This document shows, piece after piece, positions 44,923-57,039 of a stretch of DNA of 64,000 nt. The notes below the pieces were generated by a model that was not told the DNA's origin, made no database searches, and saw only the letters and a list, made by a program, of their open reading frames with translations. Both the position numbers and the translations under genes were made by a program. The DNA comes from Nageia nagi (taxonomy: Eukaryota > Pinophyta): NCBI GenBank assembly GCA_050084985.1, contig JBITNC010000001.1, positions 124,000,001 to 124,064,000 of the forward strand, in the 5' to 3' direction. The first letter of the stretch is position 1; every line of letters begins with the position of its first letter.

Positions 44923-47639
44923 GGCTCAAGCATTTTAGAAAATTTGAAATGTTGGTATATATGATCGATCTCATAAGCTTTATATATAGGGTATAATTGG
45001 TAATTTCATTTGGAAAAAATATTTTTTATTTATTTTCAAGGTGATTGATTATGAAAATATAGGAAATATAGATGGATATTTGCACTTATATTTAATAAAA
45101 AATTGTAAAATACTGGCAACCTAACCCATAATTTTGTTTTGTTGAAAAATTTAGGCTAAATGGTGCAATATCTAATGTACAAAATTTTGAAATATTTTAA
45201 CATTAGAAAACCTAACATTAGCATATTGGTGAATATTCACCACTATGCATAATGTTGTAGAGGATGAGAATTATTTTTTCTTTTTATGCCCACTATATAA
45301 AGACATTAGACTAAGTATTATTTTCCTTGATGTAATCATTAGCAAGTACCAAAATAAATAAATAACCATTTCAAAAAGAATTATCAACAACATAAATTAT
45401 TGTGGCTAAAATACATATTATATAACTATAAAATAATAAAGTTAGACCATCATAAGCTTCCTATTATTGCATCACAAACTTATCCAACCATCTACATCTT
45501 AAAAAGGTTGTTTAAAACACTTGATGAGTGGCTTAATTTTCAAGGTAAATAACTCCTTTAGATATGGAAACTTAAAATTGTAATTAAAGTAATTAATTTT
45601 TTAGAGTGATGATAATATCAAAATTATATAAAAAATATTATTATAAATACATTAATCCAAAACTTGAACATTCATGATACTCATACAAGATTGTCAATCT
45701 AAGAAAAATATTGATTGTGAAATTGAGAACTGATTCACATGACTTGTATAGTGAAACACGTAGATGGAAGATACCTAACATAAAAAAAATTATTTGTAAA
45801 ATTTATAACTAAAATATTATAGAATATGAGATTCATTTTTCCTTATATACCTATTTTATAAAGATATTAAACAAACGTCATTCATGAATTATTTATATAA
45901 AGAAGGTTCAAAAGCTAATGATGTTTAAAAAGGAAAGAACTCATTAGAGATAAAAAAAACTTTAAAAATTAAAGAAAAAAAAGGTAAGAGGTTGTAAATA
46001 TTATGACTAAAATATACATTCCTTAAATAAAATTAGATACACAATAATAAAACTAAAGCAACCATTGATATAGTTTGATCAGCCAAAAATGAACTATTAA
46101 GATTGCATAGAGTTATGATTTGTGCCAAAGGTTAGTATCCAATCATGAAAGCTTGTAGTGTTGTATACAATAAAATTTGTGTGAGAAAATTCTTAGAAAT
46201 AAATGGATTTATAAATGGCTGAATATGTCCACACATATAACCCAATCATTCATTAGGTAGGAAAGGGTCATGGAGTCTATGGGGGATGCTATTGCATATC
46301 ATGCCCAAAGATAGATGAGGTTTCATTTTGAAAAATTTCATTGTCCACTATTAACCAAGGGTTTTATTCAAGGTTGAAGTTCTAAAGTTGATCTTAAATA
46401 GTATTTTATTATTTTTTAGTTTTTTATGAGTAAAGAGTTTCTTCTATCTATGACATGTTATAATTTTTGTAGTTATTTAATTATTTTTCTTTGTATTATT
46501 TCTCTTTTATCTTTAGCATTGTTGGTGATGCACATATGTAGAAGTTGAAGACATGTTAAGGAGGATAGAAACTTGTGTGTCTCTATGTTTGTGTTAAACA
46601 AATCATACATTGCATGCTTGAACCATTTATCTTAATAGAGTTGAATAAGATAGATATTCATATCATTTTGGTAGGTAAGTGATGGGATTGTATGATTGAA
46701 AATGTGAGAAACAAAATACCAATACCTTAAAAAGCAAATTTGGAGGTGTTGGTTTGGCAATAGAGGTGGTCACAAGTTTTAATACTTGGATATTTTTACA
46801 TAGAGAGAGCGTTACTACAAGATTAGTTCCATCTCGATAGTTTAGAGTCATTATTTTGATAACATATGTTGGCATCATAGATCATAAAGAGCACAAGAGA
46901 AAGAATGTTAGCAAAGGGAAAGTTTTGGGTTTCTTTTATTAATAGAAAATATTAATATTATTTTCCATTGTAAGATAAGGAGAGATAATATTAATGTTAG
47001 GTTTTGGGATTCTTCTATAAGTTGACTTATATTTCTTTATTATTAGCATAGGAGTTCACTAGATTCAGACTTGATAGAATTATTATTATGAATTTATTTA
47101 CTCCATATAATATTATTTGTTTGCTCACTATAATTTGCAAATTTGCAACATCTCAAATTTCTCTTTATAAAAAAAATTATATATTTCATGACTAATGCAA
47201 ACCATAGTGTGATCTATAATGTTCATTCATTTTTTCCATTTTAAAAAAAATATTGATACTATTTTATTGTGCTTTATTAAAATACATTTTTAGAGAATCC
47301 AATATTAGTAGGATGTGTTCAAATGAATTTGTTTATAATTTTGTGATATGAATTGTTATTAATGTTATGTTTAGGAGATTTATGTTTTTAACAATTTCTT
47401 TTTTTATAATTGTTATCTTCACTATATCAACTTTTATACTAATTGTAGTTTCAATGATATGAATTGTTATCAATTTTATATTTAGGAAATTTTAATTTTT
47501 AGGAATTGCCTCTTGTTTTTCCATAATTTGTTTATTGATTTTTGGAATAGCCATTTTTACTATATGTATTTTTATAGGAATAGCCAACCTACTACTTAGA
47601 AGTGAATTGGAATAGCCTTTATTTACATAATTCTAAATT
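44923..47639. other. unassigned DNA inside the gypsy element
   Basis: About 2.7 kb of AT-rich sequence with no recognised coding motif. Repeated local words (TTATGAT/ATATTAAT around 46930-47000, AGGAATAGCC around 47555-47620) suggest old duplications. It may hold another decayed insertion between the gag N-terminus and gag core. No borders found. Confidence 0.4.
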
Positions 47640-48480
47640 ATATTTTTTTCTTGAAATGAACCCTTCTTATGGCTTATATCAAGGCTTTCAAAATGAAGTT
47701 CGAATTCAAATTTAGAGTAAATGATACTTGATGAATAAATACTTCCCTACTCCATTCGGAGGTGATGTACTCAATTGGTACTTCTCTTTACTTGATAAGT
47801 GCATTATTTGCTATGCATAACTTATCTCAAAATTCCATATCCATTTCAAATATTGTTCCCCTAGACAAATGATAGTTTCATATTTAGTAAGTGATATATA
47901 AGTTTCAAATGAGAGGTTTGATAAATTTACCCTTAATTCTAAAATATATGGAGCATTATTCTTGAACCCTTATCCAAATATTATGTCAAATCCATATTTT
48001 CTATAATATCCATCTTAAATTAAATTTCACAGCCTTGCATTACATGATACTACCTTTTACAAAAATTGTACATTGGCTTAACCAAAAAGATAAGTGCTTA
48101 GTTGATATGGGTGACTTGAAATATGGAAACCCTAAGAAGGAGACTAAGGGAGGTAGACATCCAAGAAAGGAAGATAAAGAGGTACATGCCATAGAATAAC
48201 CCTCATCTAAAGAAAAACATAAGAGTCAAGAAAGGAAAATTTTAGGAAGAACAATCGGTTACCTCTAGATCCTACCTTTATGTTCAAGGATTTTTTACAA
48301 AAGGAATAACCAAACTTGATCTGAAACAAGAACTAGTTCCTAATGATAATCAATCTAGTTGGTACAAGGAAGCAAAATTTTATGAATATTGTAAGGTTAA
48401 AGATCATAGAAAAATGCATGCATGATTCTAAGGAAATAATTATAGAAATTATTAGATGATGGTAAGATATAGTATGAGTC
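47640..48480 (+). pseudogene. gypsy gag core and zinc-knuckle remnant
   Basis: Plus strand, multiple frames. Gag words are LNWYFSLLDK, ISKFHIHFKYCSPRQMIVSY and VSNERFDKFTLNSKIYG, fitting the W-(F/Y)-x-x-L...F-x-x-x-F...LMxLKQ-x-x-x-E region of gypsy gag. A Lys-rich linker (KKETKGGRHPRKEDKEVHA, about 48133-48190) follows. A damaged knuckle lies at about 48366-48420 (KFYEYCKVKDHRKMHA, stop). Stops and shifts throughout. Confidence 0.6.
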
Positions 48481-48618
48481 CCACCACCCATGCAATTGAT
48501 TCAAATGAAGTCAAATCCATCATAGTGAATGTCATTTTTAACCAAGTACTATGTACCACCACTAGAAGAGGAAGACCTAGTGAGAGCTTTAATCCAACTA
48601 TAACAAAGTGAACAATGA

Positions 48619-49204
48619 TCCCTCACAATTCTAATACATAACAACTCCTTGAGAAACTAAAGGTAACTCATGCCAAGATAAGTATTTTTGAACTTTTACA
48701 ATTATTAGTTGATCATATAAATACTTTATTTGATGCACTTAAGAAAACTAAAGTTGATGCGAATATCCTTGTTGCTAAATTTATGGAAGTAATAGGCAAT
48801 CTTGATATTGATTTAGTTTGTAACATACTTTCCTTTCAAGAAAGTGAATTTCCCAATGAGGATGTTATTGAAAGAACCTAGGCTTGTATATCCGTGTTGA
48901 CATTAATGGTCTCCCTCATAATTCTAGTATGTAATAAGTCCATGAGCAACTAAAGGTAACTCATACCAAGATAAGTATTTTTGAACTTTTGTAATTATTA
49001 GTTGATCATAGAAATGCTTTATTTGATGTACTTAAGAAAATTGAAGTTCATGTAGATATCCTTATTGCTAAATTTATGGAATTAGTAGGTAATCTTGATA
49101 TTAATTTAGTTTGTAACATGCTTTCTTTTCAAGAAAATGAATTGCCTAGTGAGGATGTTATTAAGAAGAACATAGGGCTATATATCCATGTTGACATTAA
49201 TAGT
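48619..49204 (+). repeat. tandem duplication, 2 x 293 bp, in the pre-protease region
   Basis: Units are 48619-48911 and 48912-49204. Anchors TCCCTCA (48619/48912) and ATAAGTATTTTTGAACTTTT (48678/48971) both give exactly 293 bp. The units differ at many sites. The second is open in frame (from ATG 49076) and leads into the protease; the first has a TAG after DVIERT. 293 is not a multiple of three, so the duplication broke the frame. Confidence 0.92.
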
Positions 49205-49690
49205 GTCCCTATCAAAAAAGCTTTGATTAATATTGATTCAAATATCAATGTATATTTAGTTGAATAATTGCAAAATATTTTCCTTCAATTTACATAAAAA
49301 TGAAAAGAATCACTATTAGCATAAGAGGGTTTGATAATACTAAAAAGGAATGGATTGGATATGTGTTTATGTCTATTGAAGTAGGTGGTAAAATTGTTCA
49401 TAAAAAATTTTATGATTTTCAAGTGAAATTTTCCATATAACTTGATGCTTGTTAGACCATGGATTCATAAGATTAGGATTATCACTTCCATATTGCATCG
49501 ATTGATTAAATTTATGCACAAAGGCAAGTAGGTTACTATTCATGTAGAAGATAATCCTCCAAATGTATTTCAAGAAGTTGAGAAGTTTTGGATTCTTCAT
49601 GATATTGTTAAAAGTGAGAAAGATGTGCCAACACTTATAACCAACAATCACTCCATAAGAGAAAGCCTTAGAGCATATAAAATCCTAGAG
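48912..49690 (+). pseudogene. gypsy retropepsin remnant
   Basis: The frame reads ELPSEDVIKKNIGLYIHVDI then KKALINIDSNINVYLVE. This aligns with the plant gypsy word L-P-x-E-G-x-x-H-x-x-x-L-(Y/H)-I-x-V and the active site (L/V)-(I/V)-D-N-G-S-x-(L/I)-N-V; here the Gly is lost. Further on are ITIRGFDNTKKEWIGYVFMS, a frameshift near 49440, and RPWIHKIRIITSILHRLIKF (the G-R-P-W-I-H end). Protease function is clearly gone. Confidence 0.75.
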
Positions 49691-50940
49691 ATCGATATCT
49701 AGGAGAATTTAGGGAACTTGGATGACCTATTTCACTCTTGGAAACATAATGTTGCCACCCAAAGGAGCCTAAAATTAAGCATTACCACTCTATTCCTAAG
49801 AAAAATGATGACCATGTTGAAGATGTCAATGTTATCTATCAAGAACATGAGAAAAAGGTGCATTTGATAATGAAGATACAACTTCCATTTCATAAAAATT
49901 ACCAAGTTAGGTAATTTCATTTCAATAGTATTGATTATTCTTTTGATAAAAAATATATGAATAAATATAAGTATGGTGTAAAATGATTAGGTAAGAATAA
50001 TTAAGGTATCATAGAGCCTATTTTGAATGAAGGTCAGCATAAGAGAATAATTAGTGTTGGATTTGATGAGTCTACACCTAGATCATCTTCATTTGTTATA
50101 ATCATTCAACATATTTATAGTAGTGATGAGGGTTGCACTAGATATATATTTGATAAATGATTGCATTATTGTATGTTGCATGGTCCAATAAATGAATTAT
50201 AGGCTTACTATGTAGATCCATTTTTACCTCGTATGCTTCCAATTTGAGTATACATCTTCAAAAATGATGATGCTTTCCTTGAGAAGCTAGGGGCAAGGAG
50301 TGAGTTCCCTAAATATAGTGAAAAGAAGCTTGCATCTTAGTTCATAGGATATTAGGCTTGTATTAGTAGGAGGTTTGCATGGATGATGCAGGCATTAAAG
50401 GTTAGAGCCTCACCCTACTCTTCATTTTTCATTTATTTTTTGTTCATTTTTTTGTGTTATTCATAGGTATAAGTAATTTATCTTTCATATTTAGTTATTC
50501 CATCCTTTAATAGAGTGACAATGCTACATTCCTAGTGTCATCACTTTATTATTCGTATCTCTAATGACTAAGTTTGGATGCATGATAGGGGGCATTTCCT
50601 ATTCCTCCCTAACTTAGTGATGAAATGTCTTATTTTAGTGAAAAAAATAATAAAAGTAAACATTGATACCCAAGAGGATCCATAATTGATAAAAATAGGA
50701 GCTTGGTTGACCGTGTAAGAATGGGAAAGGTACCACATACTATTAAAAGAGTTCTTTGATATTTTTTATTGGTCTTATTTTGATATGCTTTGTATTTTCC
50801 TAATTTTGTCACTCATACCCTAGTTATCAATGAAAACGTAAAACCAATACAATAAGAGCCTAGAAAGATGTATCATAGGGTAGCCCTTTGCTATTAAAAA
50901 GGATAATCAAAAGTATATTACTATTAGTTTTATTGTTTGT
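49691..50940 (+). pseudogene. gypsy protease-RT linker, badly decayed
   Basis: Acidic, Ser-rich words such as GFDESTPRSSSFVIIIQHIY and KNDDAFLEKLGARSEFPKYS are typical of the spacer before RT. A T-rich stretch at about 50410-50530 contains no motif. Plus-strand reading just before 50950 holds the decayed palm-entry word SNIVPIAKPNGEIRCC. Confidence 0.5.
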
Positions 50941-51690
50941 ATTAATTATTATCCATGTATTTCTAATATTGTGCCTATAGCTAAGCCTAATGGTGAGATA
51001 CGATGTTGTACAAATTTTAGGGATATCAATAAGGCATATCCTAAAGATGCCTTTCATTTTTCTAACATTGATATGATTATAGATTCAATACTAGGCCATG
51101 AAAATTTATCTTTCATAGATGTATTTTTTGGATATAATCAAATTAAGATCAACAAGGAGTACCAACATAAGAAAACTTTTGGTTACTCCTTGGGGCACAT
51201 TCTATTGGGTAGTAATGACTTTTGGTTTAAAAATGTAGGTGTAAATTGTTAAAGAGTCATGATGAGTATATTCCATGATATGATCCATGATAGTGTTGAG
51301 GTGTATGTTGATGACATCCTAGGAAAATCCACAACAAAATATGATCTTATTTCAGATTTGAGAAATATTTTTCAAATAATGAGAGAATACAAGTTGAATT
51401 TGAAACCTCAAAAGTGTGCATTTGTAGTTTCATTAGGTAAATTGCTTGGGTTCATTGTTTCAAGAAGAGGTATAGAGGTGGATTCCAAGAAAGTTTTAGT
51501 GATTGTTGATTTGTCTCATCCTAAAAATTTAAAATAATTAAGAAGTATTCAAGTAAAATTTCAAGTAGTAAGATGGTTCATTGCTCAATTTGCAAATATG
51601 ACTTTCCCCATTTTTCATTTATTGAAGAGAGATGAGAAATTCATTTGGGAAAAACTGTGTTGAAAAGATTTGAACAATATAAAAAGGTAC
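50941..51690 (+). pseudogene. gypsy reverse transcriptase
   Basis: Motifs in order: NIVPIAKPNGEIRCCTNFRD, INKAYPKDAFHFSNID, LSFIDVFFGYNQIKI (catalytic Asp), FWFKNVGVNC, stop, RVMMSIFHDM, VEVYVDDILGKS (catalytic Y-V-D-D), LNLKPQKCAFVV, LGFIVSRRGIEVDSKKV and FIWEK. The stop at 51250-51252 replaces the Gln of the family word T-Y-Q-R. The stop at 51535-51537 replaces Gln in N-L-K-Q-L-(R)-(G/S). Both are CAA to TAA. The enzyme copied element RNA into DNA; all three catalytic Asp positions survive despite the stops. Confidence 0.92.
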
Positions 51691-52110
51691 CTTATTAATA
51701 CTCTAATTTTACCCCCTTATAATTTAGAAAAGATTTTGTTACTTTATGTTATAGCATTACTAAGTGCATCAAGGGCAATGTTATCTCATAAGGATGATAA
51801 TAATAAGGAATGAGTAATCTAATATATTAGTAATACTTTACTTGATTATGAGACAAGTTATACTCCAATTGAAAAGATGTATTTTTCTATAGCCTTCTCA
51901 ACCAAAAAGTTAAAATATTACATGCTTGGAAATATAACCTATATTATAGATCATGTTAATCATCTCAAATATCTCATGTCCAAATCCTACCTATTCGAAA
52001 GGTTTGCAAAATGGTTAATGTTGCTCTTAGAGTTTGATTTGGTCTTTATCATTTAGAAGTTGATAATGAGATAAGCTATAGCATATTTTATTGTAAATCA
52101 CCCATGAAAT
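51691..52110 (+). pseudogene. gypsy RNase H domain (RT-linked)
   Basis: Motifs are LLLYVIALLSASRAMLSH, YISNTLLDYETSYTPIEKMY, IAFSTKKLKYYMLGN, LKYLMSKSYLFERFAKWLML and LEFDLVFI. They match the RT-connected RNase H of gypsy elements (Y-x-S-x-x-L-x-x-x-E-x-x-Y-x-x-x-E-K). The catalytic Asp near L-x-x-Y/D appears degenerate. Stops near 51815 and 52055. Confidence 0.8.
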
Positions 52111-52244
52111 GAAGTATCTTACATACAGGAAGAGTTTCCTGATGAAGTGGATAGTCTGAACAACCTTGAACCTAACATCACCACTATAGTCATGATTTTC
52201 ATTCCATTCTTGAGCCTAAATACCTGTAAGTTTTTTTTAGTTTT

Positions 52245-52928
52245 ATGAAAAATGATGAATGGAACCTATTCTTTAATGATTCTAAGTGCATTCATGGAGT
52301 AGGGTTAGGAATTATCCTCATAAACCCTCATGATTATGTTATCCCTATGTCTTATCATTTAAGTTTTGATTGCACTAACAATATGGAAGAATATGAGGCT
52401 CTCATTTTAGGTCTTAAAGCTGCAATAATTCTAAAAAGGAAAAGGATAAAAATATTTGGTGATTCTCAACTCATTGTGTAGCAAGTGTCCAACATCTACC
52501 ACACCAAAGATCCTAAGCTAAAACCATACAAATATATGGTGGATAATCTCCTTATCTACTTTAGTGAGTATGAAATTGATAATATTCTAAGAGACAACAA
52601 CATGTACATTGATGACATGGCTAGTGCCTCTTTGCTTACTCTTGTTAACATAGAAGATAAAGAAACTATCCTTATAATTAAAAACATAGGTAAGCCTTCT
52701 CATGATCATGTTGTTGAATATTTTATTGAAGATAATTTTTATTTAGCTACTTATATTAATGTGTGTAAATGGTATCAATATATTTTCAATTATATTAAAT
52801 ATGGTATTGTTTCTATTGCCTTTGATCATAATGCTAGAATTAGGCTTCAAAAGCTAAGTACCAAGTATATCATCATAGGTGATTTGTTTTATATAATATC
52901 TATTGATGATGCCCTTCTTAGATATTGA
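52245..52928 (+). pseudogene. second, plant-type RNase H domain and tether
   Basis: From ATG 52245: WNLFFNDSKCIHGVGLGIIL (first Asp), NNMEEYEALILGLKAAI (Glu) and IKIFGDSQLIV (second Asp) form the D-E-D set of type I RNase H. A TAG at 52479-52481 replaces Gln of the usual SQLVV-Q-Q-V. The next frame (52485-52928) carries the following tether. An additional RNase H after the RT-RNase H is a known hallmark of the Tat lineage of plant gypsy elements. Confidence 0.85.
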
Positions 52929-54022
52929 ATGAGGCATGAAGTAAATATGGACCTTCATGAAGCTCATGATGGTGAATATGGTAGACACTTTAGTGCTAAA
53001 TTTGTTTATCAAAAGTTGCTTAGACTAGGTTATTATTTGCTTACTATGCTTGAAGATTGTGAATTGCATGTTAAGAAATATGAACAATGTCAAAATAATT
53101 TTAATATTCAACCCTTTCCTCATTATTTTCTTTAAATTGTATCTCATTATCCTTTTTCTATCTAGGCACTTGATTTTATTGGTAAAATTAACCCTACTTT
53201 GAGAGATGAAAATAAGTTTATTATTATAGATACAAAATACTTCACAAAATGGGTGGATTCTATACCCATAGAGTATACAAAAGAGGGTAAGATTTTTGAA
53301 TTTCATATTATCATTTTGAGATATGGTGTGCCTTATAAATTGTTCATGGATAATGGTCCTACTTTTAAAGGTAATAAAGGTAAAAAATTTCATGTTAAAT
53401 ATTATATTGAAAGGAAATTTTTTACCCAATATTTTCCTTAAGGTAATGGTTAAGTTGAAGCTTTGAATAAGGTCATTAAGATTTTCTTATATCTAAAACT
53501 ATTGATAAGCATGGTAAATATTGGCATGAATAACTCCCTTATGGTTTGTGGGCTTATTTAATAAGTAGGAATTCCATAGGTGAAACTCCTTTCTCATTGA
53601 TGTATGGTGATGAATCCATGGTTCCACTTGAGTTAGAAATATCATCTATTTATGTGTCATTAGATGGCCTCAATCTTGATGAGGATAGAAGGAAGTCCAA
53701 ATTTTCTCAACTAGAGGTCCTAGATGAAAAATGGGTTGATGCTCTAGAACACCTTCTTTTCTTTCATTATAGAATCTAAAACTCCTATAGCAAAATGTTT
53801 AGTCCTAAAGAGTTTAAACCTAATGACCTAGTCTTAAAAGAAAATCTTGCTGATACTAAAGCTCTAGAAAATGAAAACAAATGTAAATTCATACCTAATT
53901 GGATAGGTCCTTACATTGTCATTGAAAATTATAAAAAAGATGTGTATAAATTATCTACAATTCAAGGTAATGAAGAAAGTAATCCAATTAATATTATGCA
54001 TTTGAAAACATTTTATATCTAA
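52929..54022 (+). pseudogene. gypsy integrase
   Basis: The zinc-binding N-domain reads LHEAHDGEYGRHFSAK and CELHVKKYEQCQ, with the first Cys of the C-x-x-C pair replaced by Tyr. The core reads ALDFIGKINPTLRDENKFII (first Asp), LFMDNGPTFKGN (second Asp), then P, stop, GNG, stop, VEALNKVIK (Glu). Both stops (53439-53441 and 53451-53453) fall at the Gln positions of P-Q-G-N-G-Q-(A/V)-E-A, CAA to TAA. The C-domain ends IPNWIGPYIVIENYKKDVYK with HLKTFYI before TAA 54020-54022. The function was insertion of the cDNA. Confidence 0.9.
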
Positions 54023-54840
54023 CCTTTTTCATAAAAATGTGTATTTCTCCATCTTTTCATACTAACCTTTCAAGAGAATAAAGACATAATATAGTGATGC
54101 TACTATGTTCCTAGTAACATCATTGGGTTTAGATGGTAGAAAACATGTAAAAGTTGATTATTCCTTAAAAATCATGATAAATTGATGAAAAAGGTATTTT
54201 AGTTCTTTAATTTCATTTCACTTTTTGTAATAATTGATTTTCAAAAATATTGCTTTTAAAAATATATCAATATAATATTTCATTTTCATATCATTGGAAT
54301 CCTTTGTAATAAAGGATACTCTTATCAGTAAATCAATGGAAACATGGTAACTTAGGAAACCAAGTTGGTCATTCTTATCATTTTATGATTTTGTAAGGAA
54401 AGGTTAATCTTATCATTTGGTACCTTTGTAAGAAAGGGCAATCCATATTAAAAATCCATGGCAACATAGTGGCTTGGAAAACCAAGTTGATCAGCCTAAA
54501 TTGATTATCACCTTCAATAAATCTTGGTGGGTAAGTCACCAAGGACATGTTTGCTTTCTTATCATATTTTCCATATCATGATGTTTAATGTTTATATTTG
54601 AGATACTTTGCATAAAATATGTTTCTAGTTTAAGCTCTTTTTAGGTTCTTTTTTCTTTACCTTGGATTTCTCCTATGATGAGAGGTCCATTATGTTGTAA
54701 CCACATTAAAGAGGAGGAATAATAAAGTGAAAACCAAGGCATCCAAAGCTGCCACTATGGGATTACTTTCTTACTTTTTCTTATAATATTTCAAATTTAT
54801 GCTTTGATTATCTTTTGTCTCAAAAGCATCAAAACATACT
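54023..54840. other. gypsy 3' untranslated region
   Basis: Runs from the integrase stop to the polypurine tract. It contains diverged direct repeats of GGCAACATAGTGGCTTGGAAAA / GGAAACATGGTAACTTAGGAAA followed by CCAAGTTG (about 54340-54370 and 54460-54490). No gene. Confidence 0.6.
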
Positions 54841-54854
54841 CAAAGTGGGGCATA
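54841..54854 (+). promoter_or_regulatory. gypsy polypurine tract
   Basis: CAAAGTGGGGCATA directly before the TGTTAACAAC start of the 3' LTR. Confidence 0.7.
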
Positions 54855-55546
54855 TGTTAACAACTCAAAAGGAATTATAACTTAATTAATTTATTTAAGT
54901 TATTAAGTAAATGCTCTTTTCTATGTGCACTCTCATCTACCTTTATATTTTGTGGTAATAGGTTAACTTGACATCATAATAAGCCTAAGGGGGAGCCTTA
55001 ACACTAGACTTGTTACCTATGAAGGTGAAGGGGTTGTGCATGATATTTGATATGATATGACATGACATAATCTTGAATCATTAATAGGTGGTAAAATACT
55101 TATGTCATTCTTTACTGATGTTTCTTAACACCACCTATCATCTATGGATTTTGTTATACTCTAATCTATGCATTCATGCAATACATCATTCATTCACAAG
55201 AGAGATTCCATGCATTGAATGTGAAATGATGACATCAAGTTAAAGGGTGAGGTATTTTGGAAAAGTAATTGGGCATCTTTGTTAGGTTCCTATCACTAGT
55301 GTTGGGTTGCTTTTATATTTGTGGCTACATATTTTGGAGAAGCTTGTGCTTCATCCTCTTTTAGTTGGATTTCACCTTCATTTCCTATCATAGGTAAAGT
55401 ACAAGTTTGTATCTTTTGTAAATCCAATTTTAATAGGTCAAGGTAAATTAGGCCATTTTCATGTTTCATGTCACCAATTTCCTATTATTTTATGGTAAAT
55501 TTGTTAAATTAACATTCTATAAATAACCTTAATTATTATTATTTTG
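54855..55546 (+). repeat. gypsy 3' LTR
   Basis: About 692 bp starting TGTTAACAACTC. It aligns with 37457-38104. A TATA box (CTATAAATAAC) lies at 55518-55524. The right border is where similarity to the 5' LTR stops. Confidence 0.75.
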
Positions 55547-57039
55547 ATTATGACAATAATAAGCATACCATATAACTCATCATATAGAATCTCTTTATCT
55601 CATGTACATTTAATAGTTGAGAATGTAAAACACTACTAATAGAATAAGACTAATTAACTAAAACTTGATTATCGATGTAGATTAAGAAGCCTACAACTTC
55701 TCGATGCATTAACCTATTGTTGGATTTCCTAATCCCTTTAGAGACTAATTCTCTAGAATTGATCCCACCATAGTGTTTCTAGTTGGCTTTCAATGTCATT
55801 TTATGTGGTATCTTATCTTGATCATTTTGAAGGAGCCAATCCTTTACCACCTCTATTACATTTTTATTCTCTTCATATCAGTAATGATTGTTTTTTTAGT
55901 ACACCCAAATCCCTCTAGTAGAAACTTTAAAGTATCTTTAATCCTGCTTAGGGAAACATCTACTATGGAGTTTATAATTGATTCCCTTAAATATATTTTC
56001 TTTATATCATAATGGTCTATTATCTCTTGAATCAACTATGGGAATGCCACTATTTTTAGAATTTGTGTTACATGGTAGAGGCCCATAGCATAGTTTGTAA
56101 TGCTTGACACATTCTCATATTGCATTTTGTTTATCTTGTTTAGAGTTTTGATTGGGTCATTTTTTGACTATGTGGTATCTTTAATCTCAGATAAATCATA
56201 TTTGTATCTAGGCTATGTTTCTATATGCCCATATTTTTCTAGTTTGATACCCATTTTTTTAATCTCTTCTTAGGTCATGTACATGATGTTCTCATTTTTA
56301 ACCATTTACAAAATAAAGATACAAACATTTTTTAGAACAAAATTAAATTTAATAATCTTTGAGAATTTCAATTTTTTTTTTGTCAATATTTCACCTATTC
56401 TATTCTTGAAGAAAATTAAATGTGACTTACTTCTCTTAGGTCAAAGGTTTCAAATTTAAAAACTCTATAATTTTTCAAAAGTCTAACCTATGAATAGAAC
56501 TACTACTCAGAAATTTTCACTCAATCATAAGTCATAAAATTTCTAATTTGAAGGTTTATCATTTAGGATATATGCTACTAACAACTTTTCTTGGGGACTT
56601 AGTCAATTTTATAGTTTGATCCCAAGTTGTAAGTTTTTGAAACTATGAATTCATATTTTAATAAATGTGTGAGCATGTAATGATTATCATCTAGAAAATC
56701 AATAATTTTCTTTTCTAGAATACTACCATATAATGTAACAAAAAATTAAATATGAATCATTGGAGAAGCAAAATAATATTGCAACTGAATGATATTTGGA
56801 ATGCTATGAATATGGTAAGAAAATTTCCATCCCTCATACTCTAAAATAATGATTAAAGTAGTAACCAAAGAACATCCTATATAATATATTGAAGTTGAAT
56901 TAGAGACAAATATTACAAAAGACAAAGAACATATTTGTATCCCTAAGGAAATTCTTAGTTTCAAATAAAAAAGAATAAGAATACCTTGATCAAGAAATTT
57001 GTAAGGATTCAATGAAATCTTGATGAAACTAGACAATGG
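55547..57039. other. spacer, no gene recognised
   Basis: Plus- and minus-strand frames here are short and without motif. It may include U5 of the gypsy LTR at its left end and 5' sequence of the LINE remnant at its right end. Confidence 0.4.

Noticed and set aside
53025-53429. 134-codon minus-strand frame
   Set aside because: It is antisense to the gypsy integrase, whose motifs are clear on the plus strand.
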